From the NCBI GenBank assembly GCA_017506865.1, contig JAFCMP010000090.1, positions 124,001-188,000 on the forward strand: DNA of 64,000 bases, read 5' to 3'. The position numbers and the translations under genes are program-made. Under the pieces are notes generated by a model that saw only the letters and a program-made list of their open reading frames with translations, did not search any database and was not told where the DNA came from. Shown here in pieces: positions 1 to 12,848 of this stretch (positions are counted from its first letter, which is position 1; every line of letters starts with the position of its first letter). Source of the stretch: Tribonema minus. Taxonomy: Eukaryota; Sar; Xanthophyceae; Tribonematales; Tribonemataceae.

Positions 1-1385
1 TCGTCAAGATGGTCGTCTTTGCCATGTTACTTGATGCGTGCTGCTATGCGCTTTGCGTGACTTGGCACACAAGAGCGCCGCTTGAGCGCATGCATTGAGA
101 ATTTTGCAGTCATGGTTACGCAGTATGCGATTAAGCCTCAGCCATCCCAGCCCCTATCAGTCCGCGCGCAGTGTTCCACTCAGTCCACCTATGCTGTTCA
201 GCTGCGCTGTCATCACATGCATGGTGGCGTCATTGACTGAGGCCATGCATTGTTTGCACTCATTGCATCGCGCTTGGCATCACGTGCCATGCGCATTCCC
301 GCGTCAACCAATGATCGTTCTTGTTTCGAGTGGTCGCATGTATTGTGAACGCTGTCACGTCCTCACTTGAGCACAACTGTCCTGTCTGCGTGTGAGTTGC
401 AGGTGCAAGGGGACAACAGGAGGAAGGTGCTCTGGTTCATAGGGGCACCCAGCACCATGCGCATAGTGGTCAATTAAACGGCGGCATTGTCCGACATCAC
501 CATTCAATGGTGCAAGAGCCCGCCACCTAGCGCATACAGCACGGGCAAGCGCAATGTGTTCACGGCGCATGCAGCGGCAGCATTTGCCCTGCTTTACGGA
601 CATGGTGGTGATTAATCAACACTGGCACTTTGAACAAGACAGGCAGAGTCATGGACAGCATGGAGGTGGCTTATGCAGCACTGGAGTGCGTTGAGTGCTG
701 TGCAGCCTTTCCCTAAACACGGATTTGGTGTGTGCCCGCAAATGAACATCATTTACAACACCTATCATCAACCTGCCCTCTTTCTTGTTTGATGCCTGTG
801 GTGCACAAAGTCAGAGTCACTTGATGCTGCAATTGAGCAGGATTCACATCTGCAATTGCCTCAAAGCCTGAGATGCATACCTCCCAAATGGCTTCCACAG
901 CGTCCAGCTTCATACACTATAACAAAGAAGTATCCAAATGCATGAGAATCTGCAGAGTGCTGCCTGTACATTGACTAGGTTCGTGTGCACAAGCTCATTC
1001 ATCTGCGCATTGCCAACTTCTTTCCGATGTTTGTCATCAGGTACGGCCACTTCTTTGTTGGCAAAGCCAAACTGCCCAGTGTACATACCGCTGATGTGCA
1101 AGAATGACGAGGACATCCATACCATTCTCATCCCAAGAATGAACATGTTCCACACACTCTGTGCATGTGCACGTGCGCCTGAGTTTGATTGCATTATCCC
1201 ACAAAAGCATCCAACAGATACTTGCGAAGCTTGGCGATGAGCAAGATGATTGGCGGCCTCAGCACAGCATATACAATGAAGTCGTGCACCCGCGCCAACA
1301 TGGCATATTGAGTTGTTGCATTCAAACCTTGGGGCCGCACCTGTCGGCGACGCTGACTGATTACAGCTACGAGAGCTGGTAGCTG
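1..1385 (-). repeat. Dispersed decayed element, copy 1 (continues left of window)
   Basis: Read on the minus strand, this stretch aligns over almost its whole length with 37450-38775 read on the plus strand, so the two form a widely spaced inverted pair. The match already exists at base 1, so the element continues beyond the window. Fragments of open frame are shared: a piece with the residues RPPI then LI.KL (near 1200-1280), a piece with GQFGFANKE then QMNELVHTNLVNVQ (near 920-1100), and a Cys-rich piece (355-603). A further open stretch at 1426-1617 with CKACLVQFCLQC may belong to the same element but has no partner in the second copy. The encoded protein is not recognised. Between-copy differences include frame-breaking deletions, so I read both copies as remnants of a transposon or retrogene family. 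The class is unknown; no target-site duplication can be seen because one end is outside. Confidence 0.7.
355..603 (-). CDS. Cys-rich ORF fragment inside dispersed element
   Basis: An 82-codon open frame starts with ATG at 603 and carries KQGKCCRCM near its start and further Cys/His residues (GQCRRLIDHYAHGAGC), suggesting a zinc-binding protein. The copy at 38190-38400 has the same start but has lost about 11 bases shortly after the CCRCM-equivalent, which puts a stop codon soon after. A splice-like GTGAG sequence lies next to the codons for SCAQ, so this may have been an exon rather than a complete gene. No family is recognised. It is best treated as part of a decaying mobile element, not a working host gene. 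Confidence 0.25.
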   Translation of the reverse strand: MSVKQGKCCRCMRREHIALARAVCARWRALAPLNGDVGQCRRLIDHYAHGAGCPYEPEHLPPVVPLHLQLTRRQDSCAQVRT

Positions 1386-1734
1386 GTGGTGACTTTCCGT
1401 GAACTGCAACTTCAATTTGAAGCTGTCATAGACTGACACCTTGCGTGCCATCAATGTTCTCTAAGGTGTAGTCCAGTAAAGAGCACTGCAAGCAGAACTG
1501 AACAAGACATGCTTTGCATGTATACCTATTGGTCTGCATGATTTGTGACAGCACATCGCGCTCTCCAACATCATTCATCAATGGTTGTTCTGTGAGTATG
1601 ATTACTTGATTTGCCATTCATCTGATCCTGTTGAACCAAGAAGGCCATCTGGTTCCAGCTACTGCTGCAATGATACCAGGCAGGAAAAAAGGGCAAACCA
1701 CTGGCGGCTGAAATGCAGTGACATTTTCTGACAC

Positions 1735-1860
1735 CCCCCTACCACTTTGGCCCACACACTCACAGACAGACGTACAAACATAAACACCCCCCTGCCCCCC
1801 CCCGCCCCACCCCTGTAGAAGTATCCTTGTGTGCCCCCCCCCCCCCGCTCAACACGACGG
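1735..1860. repeat. C-rich and CA-rich low-complexity tract
   Basis: Runs of 7 to 14 cytosines are interspersed with CACA stretches. Open frames crossing it are compositional artefacts. It lies between the dispersed element and the 3' end of the BAR-SH3 gene. Confidence 0.8.
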
Positions 1861-2109
1861 CTGAAACCACGATAAACAAGTCCAGCTCGCAGCGCCTGCC
1901 CGACTCACGACGAGAGCACAAAAGGCATGCGCCGGCAGTGTCGCAGCAGCCCTCCAGCCACACACAACACACACCCCTGCGGCAGGCAGCTGACCGAGCG
2001 AAACCGGCCGCTGAGCCGCTTTGCATGCCCCTCTGGAGAGGAAAAGATGGGGGCTGTGACAGAGCCGACAGGCGCTAGCGCCCCCGCGCGTCGCGTGAGC
2101 GTGCGGCGA

Positions 2110-2204
2110 CACCATATGACATGTGTGTTGACATATGTATTGACATACGTCAACACTTGACATGTGTGTTGACATATGCATTGACATATGCGTTGACATG
2201 TGTA
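2110..2204. repeat. TTGACATATG-type minisatellite in the 3' flank of the BAR-SH3 gene
   Basis: The words TTGACATATG, TTGACATGTG and TTGACATACG repeat about seven times with variable spacing directly beyond the stop codon at 2205 of the minus-strand gene. One central part is in inverted orientation (ACGTCAACACTTGACATG), so a small hairpin could form in the 3' untranslated region. No coding role is seen. Confidence 0.75.
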
Positions 2205-5200
2205 TCAGTCGATGCGCTCCGTGTAGTTGGACGGGAACTGCCCCGTCTGGCCGTTACATGTGCCCGTGACCCAGCCATCCGCGCTCCACCGCGACGCGTC
2301 GGTCACAATGATGTCGTTGGCCTTGAAGTTGAGGTCGCCCTCCTCGGCGGCCTCAAAGTCGTACAGCGCCCTCACCCTCATGTACCTGCGCCACGGGCGC
2401 AGAGCGCTCTTGTCAGTGTCAGTGCAGCTGGGCAGCTCATGTGATGGGGCGGCCTTCAATGTTGAAGTACAGCGAGGCGCGCGATGGACAGTGGCCATTG
2501 ACACCTCACCATGACGTGCTTGTGCTGACATTCTGCGTCTGTGATGATGCACCAGCGCCCTCCTTCCATCTGCAAGCACTGTATTGCAGCCTTGTCACGA
2601 TCTATCACTGCTGCGTTCACGTCATTGATTGCCAAGATGGCATTGACATGTGCATAAGGCCATAAAGGGAGGATGTATGCTGAGGCTCAGGAGGAGCAGC
2701 GTGCAACTATCATGCAGCTGTTGGCCTTGATATACTGGCATTATCACAACATCAAGTCGCAAGTGCTCACCCTGGTCCGAGGCCGCCGTCGACCACCTCT
2801 GGTTCAGTGCGCGACGCGTTTGCGTCCGCAGCATTTGCCTCAGGCGTGGCAGCAGCGGTTACCGGCTCCTGTTCCTGCTGCACAGCGTCATTGAGACCAT
2901 TTGCAATCAGTCGCTATTTGAAATCAAGAGCATGCATCAGGCACGGGTAACGCCAAGCACCACAACGTGGCCATAATAACGCAATTGTTTGTCGATCAAG
3001 TACATGATCAAACCATACCGGCAATATGATATCAGCGATCTGTGTGCATGCACAAGTGCGCCAACCATCTTCGCGCTGCACCGGCTACATTCATCTGCAT
3101 TGACCACAGCACTGCTAGGTACCTAGAGCCTCTGCTTGGTGCCTTGGCGCATGTCGCAGAGTCAACAATTGGCCTGTATGTATGCATGTGCGCACAAACA
3201 TATGACGCTACATCACAAAGGCAGCATTCACATGCACATAACACTAACATGCCTTCGCTAAGTGGCTGTGAATGTAGCTGCAGGCCATCGCCGCTAAGAA
3301 ATGGAGCGCACGCACTGCAAGCTGCGGCAACCAAGCTGCCTCTCACCTCATAGGACGCCTCGTGGAACACTTCCTGGCTGACGGGGACAGCGGTGGCGCC
3401 CATGTTTTGCCTGTGCAGAAAGCCAGGAGCACCAGCATATGTCAGGGACCAGGCCGGCTCTTCTAGCAGTGGCATCATCAACAAGTCAACTGAATGCATC
3501 CAATTTTTTGTAAAAAACGCATCTGCGAGTGTGTTGACTGTGTGCCAGCAGCGTGGGTACATAGTGCAGACGGCTGCAATGCCATTACATTTTGGTGTGC
3601 AAAAGAAGACAGCACATAGCACAAGTACCTCTTGCACTCTGCTGCAAGGCCATGCTGAACTTCAGGAATCCCTGACACAGCTACGGCGGCATGAATTGCT
3701 GGATTTGCAAGGCACCCGCATGATCGCGTCAAGCGGTGCTGACAATTCGCGCACAACAAGACTACTCGTGTCACTCACTCTAGCGCTGTGCGTGTGCTGA
3801 CGACATCCTCTGACGCCGCCGCTGCCGCCGAACCGCTGTGAGAGGACTGCCCCACGACCCCGCCCGCGTTGCCACCGGGCTGCACGCTCTCCATGGAGCC
3901 GCTTGCACTGCGCATGAGGCACGATTGCACACGGCCATTGTCGGCAACACGACAGTTGCAGCGTACACTGTACTTCAAGTATGAATGTCACCCGGCGCTA
4001 TTGCACCTGATAGCTTACACGGGGCGATGGGGCGCTTGACACAATTGAAATTTGTGGCTGGAGCCAAAATGACTGCGCTGACAAAACTTGACCTGTGTGC
4101 TTCGCAAGTGTTGCTGTGGATCAAGCCAGCGTTGACCAGTGCAGCGTGGTGTGTGACTGAACACTGTGAGATGTGAACAAGTGTGCGGGAATGCATGCAC
4201 GCGCATGTGTCATGCGGAGTGCATCGCCGACGTCTGTGAAGTTCAACACCACAACGATCAAGCTCAAGCCACGCGTGCTCGTAGGCGTAGGCATCACAGC
4301 ATACCTACTGCACCACAACGCCACAAATCAGCGCCCCTGCACGGCTTTCCATCAGCAGCATGTGTGCTTCGCCGAACAAGACCGTCTGTTCTTGAGCACT
4401 TGAAACCTCAACCCTGCATGCAGAAACGCAAGAGTCATGGTCACGACCCGGCGAGTCACCGCTTGCGCATCTGACGCAACTTCAACTATGAGGCCTTGGC
4501 GGCTCACCGCTTATACAGGTGCGACGGCGGGGAGTCGAGCAGAGCGGCGGCGGCGGGCTTGGCAGTCAGCGCATGCGAGCTGGCGCCATGGTCCGTGTTG
4601 ACAGACGTGCGCTGAGACGAGGTGCCCCCCTGCAGCAGGAGCGCATCACACGGGAGCGTTGCGTGTAAGGTCGTGATGGGGTGAGCAAGCACGCGCACTG
4701 CAATGAGGGTTGCGCCGCTGTTGCTCGTGGGGCGTTGTACTGCGGATTTTGCGGGTTTTGCAATAAATTCCCCCCCTTGCGAAGATGAAAAGAAGAAGGT
4801 GCGAATAAAAGGATGAAACTAACTATGAAAAACAAGCAGGAAAACACCACAAGGACAGGGTTGGCGTGGTGCATGCAGCACCAGGACACAGCATGGGTGG
4901 CTCGCTGCGCCGCTCTAAGCGCACGGCAGGCACTGGCTGCATCACACAGCGGCTGCACCATGCGACACTCACAACGCGGTTACTGCATGCTGAGGCATCG
5001 GTGAATTGACAATCATGCTGAGGCATCGGTGAATTGACGATCAGGGGTTGTTTCAGACATGGACGCCTGCCGGGGCATGTTGCTTATGACGGTTGGAGAG
5101 CACCACATTTTCTGCTTTCATTCTCACATTGTGGCGTTCGGCCTGAACGTGTTGTGTCAGACAGCAACAAGGCTACTGCCATGCATCAGTCACCATGCAG

Positions 5201-8200
5201 CGCCAGCACTGCAAGAGTGCACCACCACCTCATGATGGAAGGTACTCACAAGTACACTGCTGTGAGGACCGGCAGCAAGTGGATCTGAGCTTACAAGCAG
5301 ACTGCTTGTGCAAGACTGGCCATCATATACAAATCAATGACATTTACCAAGCCTCCAAAACTGCACTCTCACAGTGATCAGCTGTACAGAGCAGCAATCT
5401 GAGTGCAGAGGGTCCCGGCGCCGCGCTGCCTCGCCTCTGTGCTGGTACGTCATCAGTACTTCTCGGTACTTCAACTTTCAGGTATGTGTGAACACCATCG
5501 CCGCACCACAGCGCCTCTGTACTGGCATGTCATCAGTTCTTCATCAGCACTTCAGCTTGCATGTTCACATGTATGTATATCACCACCATTACCGCAGCGC
5601 CCACTCACCAATGGCACATCTGACATGCGCGCGCTCTCTGCGCCCTGTCCCGTGACAGTGTTGTCGTAGCTGCCGCGCGCTGACCCTGGCAGGTCTTTTG
5701 AGCCGAATGCAGAGCTTGAACCCCTTGAGCCGGAGCGCCTGAACACCGGTACAGTGTGAAGCGATGAAGAGGTAAGGACCGCACATGTGAGTTGTCATCA
5801 ACATCGAAGTGGCAGCTATGGTCTAATTGTTGGCTTGTGCAAAGACTTTCATGCTGACATCTGGGGCGATGCAACTGCTCAAGTTCAACTCGCTCTGCTC
5901 CCGATGACACTCCGCACTTCAATATACGCTGATGCGCAACTTCACTTTGCCACTGCTGACGTCATACAGTGACAGAAGCGACTGCGCGGATGTGTACCAT
6001 GCGCTTTCAGCTACTTTGATTGTGCTACCACGTGCTGGCCTGGTCTGCTGAGCAGACTCTGCTCTCCATCACGGACTTGAAGTTGGCACCATCCACAAAG
6101 CCGATTCTCCACCTTCCTATCATGGTCAAGGCACATGTGGACGTAGCTCTGCATACGCACAGCAAAGCATGCCTACATACATGACAATCCACGCGTTCAT
6201 GCATACTACAGCCAGCTCAAAAACGAGCGAGGCCTGGACGCCCGCATTCACTTGAGTACACCCTCCGCTCTGCAGCCCCCGCATTCATCGCCGTCGCCGC
6301 GTATGCCACTAGCCGCAAACAGTCTGGCAAAAGACACACTTACTGCTTGTAATAGTAAACAAGTGTACCACACTGCAACTCGGTCAACTCGGTCACTGCC
6401 GTAATAGTAGAGAAGGACAACACCGTAATAGTAGAGAAGAACACCACACTTCAACCTGGCAACTGCAACTGCCGTAGCCGCACCCCACGCGCCAGTCACA
6501 TGGGCGCCCAGCACGAGCCCCTGCGCAGCTCAGACACCCCCACGCACGAGCCTGTTCCGGGCTTTCTGGCCAACTGCAGCACACCACACGACAACCTGTC
6601 AACTGCCGTACCAGCACGAGGCCCTGCGTGCCTCAGACACCTGCATCGGCATCTGCACGAGCCTCTTCCAGGCATGTCGACCAACTGCAACATACCGCTT
6701 TAACGCGGCAAGCACCGCACCCCCGCATGCACGCCACTCACATGGGCGCCAGCACGAGCCCCCGTGCAACTCAGGCACCGGCATCGGCATGCGCACGAGC
6801 CTCTTCCAGGCCTTCCGGCCAACTGCAGTATACCGCAAGCACCACACACAAACCCCGCCTGGTCACTCACATGGGCGCCAGCACGAGGCCCTGCGCGGCC
6901 TTCTCGGCGTTGGTCGCCAGCGCCGCGTACGCCAGGCGCTTTAGGTCCATGATGCGCGGCAGGTCCTCCTCGAGGACGCGCCGCCGCCGCACCTCCGACT
7001 CGGCAAAGCGCCGCAGCAGCGCGTCCGTCTGCTCGCGCAGGCGCGTGTTGGCCGTGGCGTACTTCTCCTCGTTGCGCACCTTGCGCTCCGCCGCGACCTT
7101 GGGGTTGTCGTTGAGCTCCTGGACCTGACAAGAGGGGGGGGGGGGGGGGGGTCAGCAGTGCGGAGTGCGTTAGGTGTGCGCGTACCCGGGTGCTACACCT
7201 GGGAGAAGGGGTGCGCGCAAAGGCTGGCATGAGGCTGTTTTGGCGCTTGCGGTCATGCAGTGCCCAATCGTAGCACACTGAGTGAGGCGCTTCTGTTGGT
7301 TTTGTCAGAGTATCTACTCGTCAGCGGTACTATCCACCGCTGCTGTTACTGTGACAGATGGGACAGCGTGTCGATATGATAGACTTTGTATCCTTCCTGG
7401 CACTTACTAACTCTGAATGCTCTCGTAATCAATTCTGCTGATTGCAGGGCTTCAGTTTTCAATCTGTCCTACCCGAGTGAAAAGGGTTCTCACTGACGAT
7501 GACGCACCTTGTCACTGTAGTGCTGCAGCTCCACCTTGAGCTCATAGCGCTCCTTCACCAGCTTGTTGATGTCGTTGTAGCTCTCGTGCTGTATCTTCAG
7601 ATCGGACAGCACGTACTTGTCCAGGTCCACAAACAGCAGCTCATCCAACGCCACGCCGCTGTCGCCTGCGCACACCACGCAGGACAGTGGCAGTTGCACT
7701 CATGAGTTTATTCTTTGCGCTTGCGTGCCATGTAGAGCAAGGCGGCCACACAGGCAGTGACGCATTGCATGACAGGTACCACACGTGCGCAAGACGCATC
7801 AAGCTACAAGACACATGTAGCCAGAGGCTGCGTCTGCCCTGCTTGTGACCAAAGTGCGCAGCCGAGCGATCCAATCACATCTGTGTTTCATTGGATCAGC
7901 TGCAATCATGAGTTGCGGGCTTGCCACTCAATGCACACCAATAGCGGGCAGGCAGGCACCACCGCGGAGTGCAGTTGATACGTACTAGCCCATAGCAACT
8001 ACGCTGAGCCCGTTGGTTCATAGGACAACTTGCACGTCAACATACTTCAAATGACAGTTGACCGCAGTTTCAACACGTCACCAACAGCGGTGTGAACATA
8101 CACTTACAAGAAGTAGCTGGAGCACACATCTGTGAGTCACTGTGCAAAGAGGCGCCAAACAGCAGGAGCTGAGGACAGACACCGTCATGCAAACGCCGGT

Positions 8201-9675
8201 CCCTGTTGCGGCCACCAGTGCCTGGCCTGCTACAAACCATGGGTGTGGCGCATCAGCGCAACACATGCTGATAGATTCGTGCATGGGGAGGCGACGTATG
8301 GCCGTGTGAAGGTTATGTGTTGTTGTCCCCCAGACTGTATCAGGCTTACTGATAGTAGCGGGTATTGTGGGTGCCTACAAAAAGGATGGGCACTTAGCGA
8401 TGTGACTTGTCTGGTGCCGCCTAATGTCCTTCAAACCTGCTTGCATGCCACATTGAGCCTTTTGGCAGCAACCCTGCCATTGCTCGCTCCTTTGTGGCGC
8501 CTGCACAGGTAGCTGCCATTTGAGCTGCTCGCCTCCTTGTCCAATCATCATCCCACCACCGGTTGCTGAGCACTGAGTACATATAGGTGCCCTGCCGTCG
8601 CCTCTGCTCTACCTCTGACACACAATTGAAAATACAGACACCGCACCTGAGAGCTGATGTGTGCTGGACGTAGTCCCTCAGGCTTACAATGGCCCAGGAG
8701 GCCAGCTGCACTATGGGGAACCTTGATTCTGGTGACAGGGTGTGCAAGACAAAGTGGTCCCTTGCCTGTTGCCGCCTTTAACGACTCCGCCTGTTTGCGG
8801 GCAACCTGGCTCCAAGGCTCCTGCTGCTCCGCATCCCCCGCACCCTCCCCTTGACTGACTTTCAAGAAGTTCTGGGACAGCTTGGATGCGACAGCTATGG
8901 ACTCCTTCAGCCTTGAGCGAAACTGCTCCGTGTTTTGGATAATCTGTGAGACGTGTGCAACAGGGGCTTCATCAGTCAGCTCACAAACGAACTTCATCGC
9001 AATTATGACCATACTCGAATCCAGATGATGAATAGCGCTGAGCAACAGATCACAAAGCTGCAGATCATAGAGGTGGAAGTGAATTTTTTTTGAGTGAAAG
9101 TGGTTCCCTTCTAGAAAAGCAGTGCAGCAGTGTCCTAATGCAGTATATGGAAACCACGTTGAAATTGCGGTTCTGTGTTTCGTTGGTGCACCGCCGCCAG
9201 CACCAACTTCATAAATTCAGCAGCGCATTCACGTACGAGCTCTAGGTGAACTGGCAGTTGACACGGGCTGTCAACAACTTCACGGCAGCTGTTGAACATT
9301 TGAGGCAACGGGCACGCAAGACGCTCCGTGTGCCGTCACATCAGCAGGGAATCTGCAGATGTAATGAAATGTCAAAACACCAATACCGCCTCACCTCGAG
9401 CAGCTGTGCGCGGAACACAAGAAATCGCTCCTCCGCAGCCTTGTAGTCCCTATCGCTTTCCGTGTCCACCGTGTCAACTGCATCGGCAGAAAAGCAAATG
9501 AGGGGCGTGAAAAGCACATTTGTTCAATATCGACATCTGGAGGCAGCTACGGACGTACCGCAAAACAACAGGTCATGCTGCAGAAGCAGTTCCACTTACA
9601 CTTTACCAGGCTCTTGTGTTGTACCACATTTTTTGCACCAATAAGGAGCTTGGCGACCCTGGATGGCTGCGCCAT
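2205..9675 (-). CDS. BAR-SH3 protein, amphiphysin/Rvs167-like
   Basis: Ten exons join in phase to about 518 codons: 9675-9600, 9477-9395, 9057-8766, 7665-7508, 7124-6871, 5738-5609, 4629-4508, 3907-3779, 3410-3347 and 2453-2205. The ATG at 9675 opens a short amphipathic start (MAQPSRVAKLLIGAKNVV), as in N-BAR proteins. Residues 26-290 are charged helix resembling the amphiphysin/Rvs BAR fold, including RNEEKY and a helix ending EKAAQGLVLAP. Residues 290-435 are a Ser/Gly/Ala-rich linker. The last 58 residues are an SH3 domain with ALYDFEA, a DGW and the closing GQFPSNY. Family knowledge: such proteins bend membranes and link to actin and endocytosis. The third intron has a GC donor (8765-8764). 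The acceptor of the last exon is uncertain; 2453 was chosen because it keeps phase. Length is close to yeast Rvs167 (about 480). Confidence 0.82.
4986..5041. repeat. 28-bp tandem duplication in an intron
   Basis: Two adjacent copies begin CATGCTGAGGCATCGGTGAA and differ at one base near the end. They lie inside the intron between the 5738-5609 and 4629-4508 exons of the BAR-SH3 gene. Confidence 0.9.
6399..6446. repeat. 24-bp tandem duplication in an intron
   Basis: Two adjacent copies of a sequence starting CCGTAATAGTAGAGAAG lie inside the same gene's intron, just left of the larger tandem repeats at 6494. Confidence 0.8.
6494..6895 (-). repeat. Degenerate tandem repeats carrying copies of an exon end and its 5' splice site
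   Basis: Units of about 115-135 bp start near 6494, 6617, 6734 and 6866. Each contains a version of CATGGGCGCCAGCACGAG followed by an ACGAGCCTCTTCCAGG-like block. The rightmost copy is the real end of the BAR-SH3 exon at 6871 together with its GTGAGT donor on the minus strand. The copy near 6734 keeps the same exon end and an intact GTGAGT; the copy near 6494 has GTGACT. The intron therefore holds decoy copies of its own 5' splice site. Confidence 0.8.
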
Positions 9676-10083
9676 TAGTTGGACGTCGCTGCCTCCCGCA
9701 GTTGGCCCTGTTTCGCCGTGTACTGCTAGCTGTCGAGCAGCTCGAGGGCTTGATGGACCCCGAAAAAACGGTCGCAGTACTAGGGTTTCAGGGCCCTGAC
9801 ATGGCGGGTTCGAGGAGAAACTCGGTGCTGCGTGCGATGGTAATTCAAAGTATCTGAAAATGACATCATGGCATGATTCAGATAAATGCGTCGGCTGTAC
9901 AAGCATAATGCAACGATGAAGGTGGTCTGAAGGCACTGTAGAGCGTCATTTTCAGCCAACCAAGTCTTGCTACGCACAGCGGCAGCAGTATGGCATCACG
10001 CAAGCTCATGCACGGCAGGGCACAAGACAGCGCCCACAAAATGGCCTAGCACTGACAAAATTGATTGCAGCAGACAAGGAGGA
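9676..10083. other. Intergenic region between two minus-strand genes
   Basis: About 400 bp separate the stop of the coiled-coil gene (10084) from the start of the BAR-SH3 gene (9675). It must hold the promoter of the BAR-SH3 gene and the 3' end of the coiled-coil gene. No TATA box or clear poly(A) signal stands out. Confidence 0.5.
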
Positions 10084-12723
10084 TTACATTGCAAACATCT
10101 CAAACGGCGCCGGCGAGCAACTGGCGCGCCACATGCGCGACACGTCCTCCGACGCTGCGCTGCAGCAGCTGCTGCGCCGCTCGCTCGCATTGCTCTCCCT
10201 GCTGCTCGTTCTACAGCCGTGCTCAGCCACGCGGCCAGCGCCGCCGCCACTGCAACTCGAACTGCCGCTCCGCCGCAGCGCCGGCAGCGAGAGCGACCGC
10301 TGCATGCCGCTGCTGCTGACGCCGCCGCCGCCCGCCCGCGCGGCGCGCAGCGCGCGGTGCCGCGCCTTCACCGCGCGATCCCGCGCCGCCGCGCACGCGC
10401 GCTGCGCCGCCGTCACCTCCCCCCCCAGCCGCTGCAGATCGGCCGACTCCGTGGCCAGCTGCGCTTGGCGCGTCAGTGCCACTTGAAGTTCGCGCTCGCG
10501 GCGGGTGACATCTGCCTCCTGTGCGGCGACCGCCGCGTCGAGGGCCGATATTCTGTCAGCCTGGGCCTTGACGGTGTCCGCCGTGATGTCCCTGTCCACG
10601 CGGACCTGCGCATGGTCATGATCGGTGTTGCGGGGGTGTGACACGTTGGCAATGATGGATGGCCGCATGGGTGTCTGCGTTTGCCGCAAGGCATTGCCGC
10701 CTGCGCAGCTGCGCATTGTGGTTCGAGAAGCGCTGACGATTGTCAAGGTGGAGTCTGGCCTGACATGCTCTTCGAGCACGCTTTTGAGAACTCTCGATGG
10801 CCGATGACAACCGCACTGCCGCTCTAGTCACACCATCTCCCAACCTGACATTTGGGCACCGCAGGTTAGCCAACTCACACCAGTCAACTCACAACAAGTC
10901 GTCTGGCAATGATGGGTGACCTCTGATTGTTGGAGCGCTAGCGCGCACGAGTTCACACCCAGTCACCATCTGACAAGCACTTGACCAAGTGCGCGTTCAC
11001 GCATGGGCGCGCCACCGTCCTTCTCTTCGTCCATGTACCTGCATGAGGGCGCGTCTGCTCTGGGCGTGCGCCTGCAGGACGCGCGCTACGGTGGCCGTGC
11101 GCGCTTTGAGCGTCTTGGCCAGCTGCGCGGCGTGGTCATGAGCCTCGCGCGCCTCCTGCAGCACCTCCACCATCGCGCTGTCTTTTGTTTGGCCCTGCGA
11201 ATGCGAAGCGGGCATGGCGATGACGCCGACATTGGCATGTACCGCTGCCCTTCAAAGTTAACCAATCCAGATCTGGCATTTCACAGGGTGACCTTGCACA
11301 TATCTCCAACGGTGGAGCTGAGACTGACGGTTGATGAGCTGTGCTATGTGACGTGCTCCTATATGGTGAGCAATTCATGGCCCAAGCCTGTGCAACAAGT
11401 AGGTGTCATACTGCGCAGGCAACGGAGTATGGATGCCCGGGGCTCAGGCGCACTTGTGGCAGTCTTGAAGATGCACTGAAACAGAACGCAACGATGCACT
11501 TTGCTCTGTGGTCACCCCATCCGGTTTACAGCTGCTACAAACTACTGTTTTGCACGAAACAGCGTTCAGGGAGCAAAAACTTGAGCTGCTGGCATCGCAC
11601 TTGAAGTATGAAACAGAACGCGGCTAGCCATGGCCCATTGCAAGGAGCAGTAAGGTCAGGCATCACTGAAGCCAGCAAGAAAGGCCAACAGGCTCTGATC
11701 GTCCATTCGTGTTGCGCAGCGGCCGCCACGTGTCACAAAAGTAAAACGGTGTGAGTACAACCAATGTATGAGAGACTCACCTGTACCGCAGCGAGCGTCT
11801 TTCGGAACACCTCATCCAGCCTCGTGCGCAACTGAAACACGCTGCTCTTGAGGCCCTCAAGCTCCGCCGCGTTCTCCTGGGCCTCCTTGCCCTCGCTCTC
11901 CTTCAGGGATCTCAGCCGCGCTTTGAGCGTAGCGTGCTCCTGGTCCACGATGTCAAATGTCACCACATAGCGCTCCAGTGCCAGGCGCTGCTTGTTCATG
12001 GCGGCTACCTCCTGCTCTAGAACGGAGAGCTCCGCTCGTGACGCCGCCTGCTGAGCCTCCACCTTGAATACACAGCAAGGAAGGGAGAACACGCAAGTGC
12101 GTCAGGCATGAATCACTAATGGCAGGATTCAAGGACTCGCCATGCATATATAGATATGCTGCCTCTCATAATGCAACTGTGCTTCACAACGGGTTCAGGA
12201 CACCATGGCACGCTTGAACGTGGACAATGGCCGCCAGCTGTTGACTGTTCAATTGCAATTACCTCCTGCCATTCCACCTTGTTGCTGTGTGAAGGTGACG
12301 CCCAACGACAACAGCTAGCAACAATATGTAGCAACAGCAGCGCTGCGCGTATTGAGAAAACTCTGGTGCAGCACAGAGCTGCTGGCTTACCATATCCAAT
12401 CAGGCCCTAGCCTGCTGCGCCATCAAGTGCATGTTTACCCAAGTGGCCTTCTGTCTAGCAGTTGCATGACCACATGAGCGAACAAGCATGCAGCCAGTCT
12501 CTTCATGCTCACTCACCGATGCCAGATGATCAGCCCTCAGCCTTCGTATCGCCGTCTCGATGTTGGAAATCTGGTGTATGGTGTTGGCGTGGTCTCTGCT
12601 CAGCCTCTCCCTCACTTTGTGCTCCTCCGCCAGCATGGCTTTTTTGTCCAGCAGCATGCGCCGAAGCTCCTCGTTCTTGGCGTCCACCATGGCTTCCAGT
12701 GACGTGCGCTTACGCCTGTCCAT
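10084..12723 (-). CDS. Coiled-coil protein of unknown family
   Basis: Four exons, all phase 0, join to about 388 residues: 12723-12517, 12062-11781, 11194-11039 and 10605-10084 (TAA stop). The first three exons are almost pure charged helix (for example KKAMLAEEHKVRERLSRDH), with heptad-like spacing and few Pro or Gly. The last exon begins as coiled coil and turns Ser/Arg-rich (MQRSLSLPALRRSGSSS) in its final 70 residues. Donors are GTGAGT, GTGAGT and GTACAT. The size and repeated coiled coil recall axonemal or basal-body proteins, but I cannot name a family. Start: the ATG at 12723 opens the first exon, and 125 bp further lies the start of the divergent ZSWIM7 gene, so little room remains for more coding sequence. 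It could be a cytoskeletal or ciliary protein. Confidence 0.75.
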
Positions 12724-12848
12724 GGCTGCTTCTTTGCCTGCGGTTCAGCTGCAGGAGGGCATGTGCCACATTTCGCCAGTTACGTACGATTTGACTTCAG
12801 CTTCAAGTTGAAGTTGAATTTGCCGAAGAAGTTCAAAATCAGAGAGAA
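12724..12848. promoter_or_regulatory. Divergent promoter with doubled ACTTCAA-type motif
   Basis: Only 125 bp separate the start codons of the coiled-coil gene (minus) and the ZSWIM7 gene (plus). The interval contains the palindromic block CTTCAAGTTGAAGTTGAA around 12804-12822. The same word recurs in other divergent intergenic regions of this window. A promoter role is inference from position. Confidence 0.55.

Noticed and set aside
3032..3637. Minus-strand open frame of 201 codons
   Set aside because: Only 3410-3347 within it is supported as an exon of the BAR-SH3 gene. The rest lacks the CpG-rich codon use of exons here and lies in introns.
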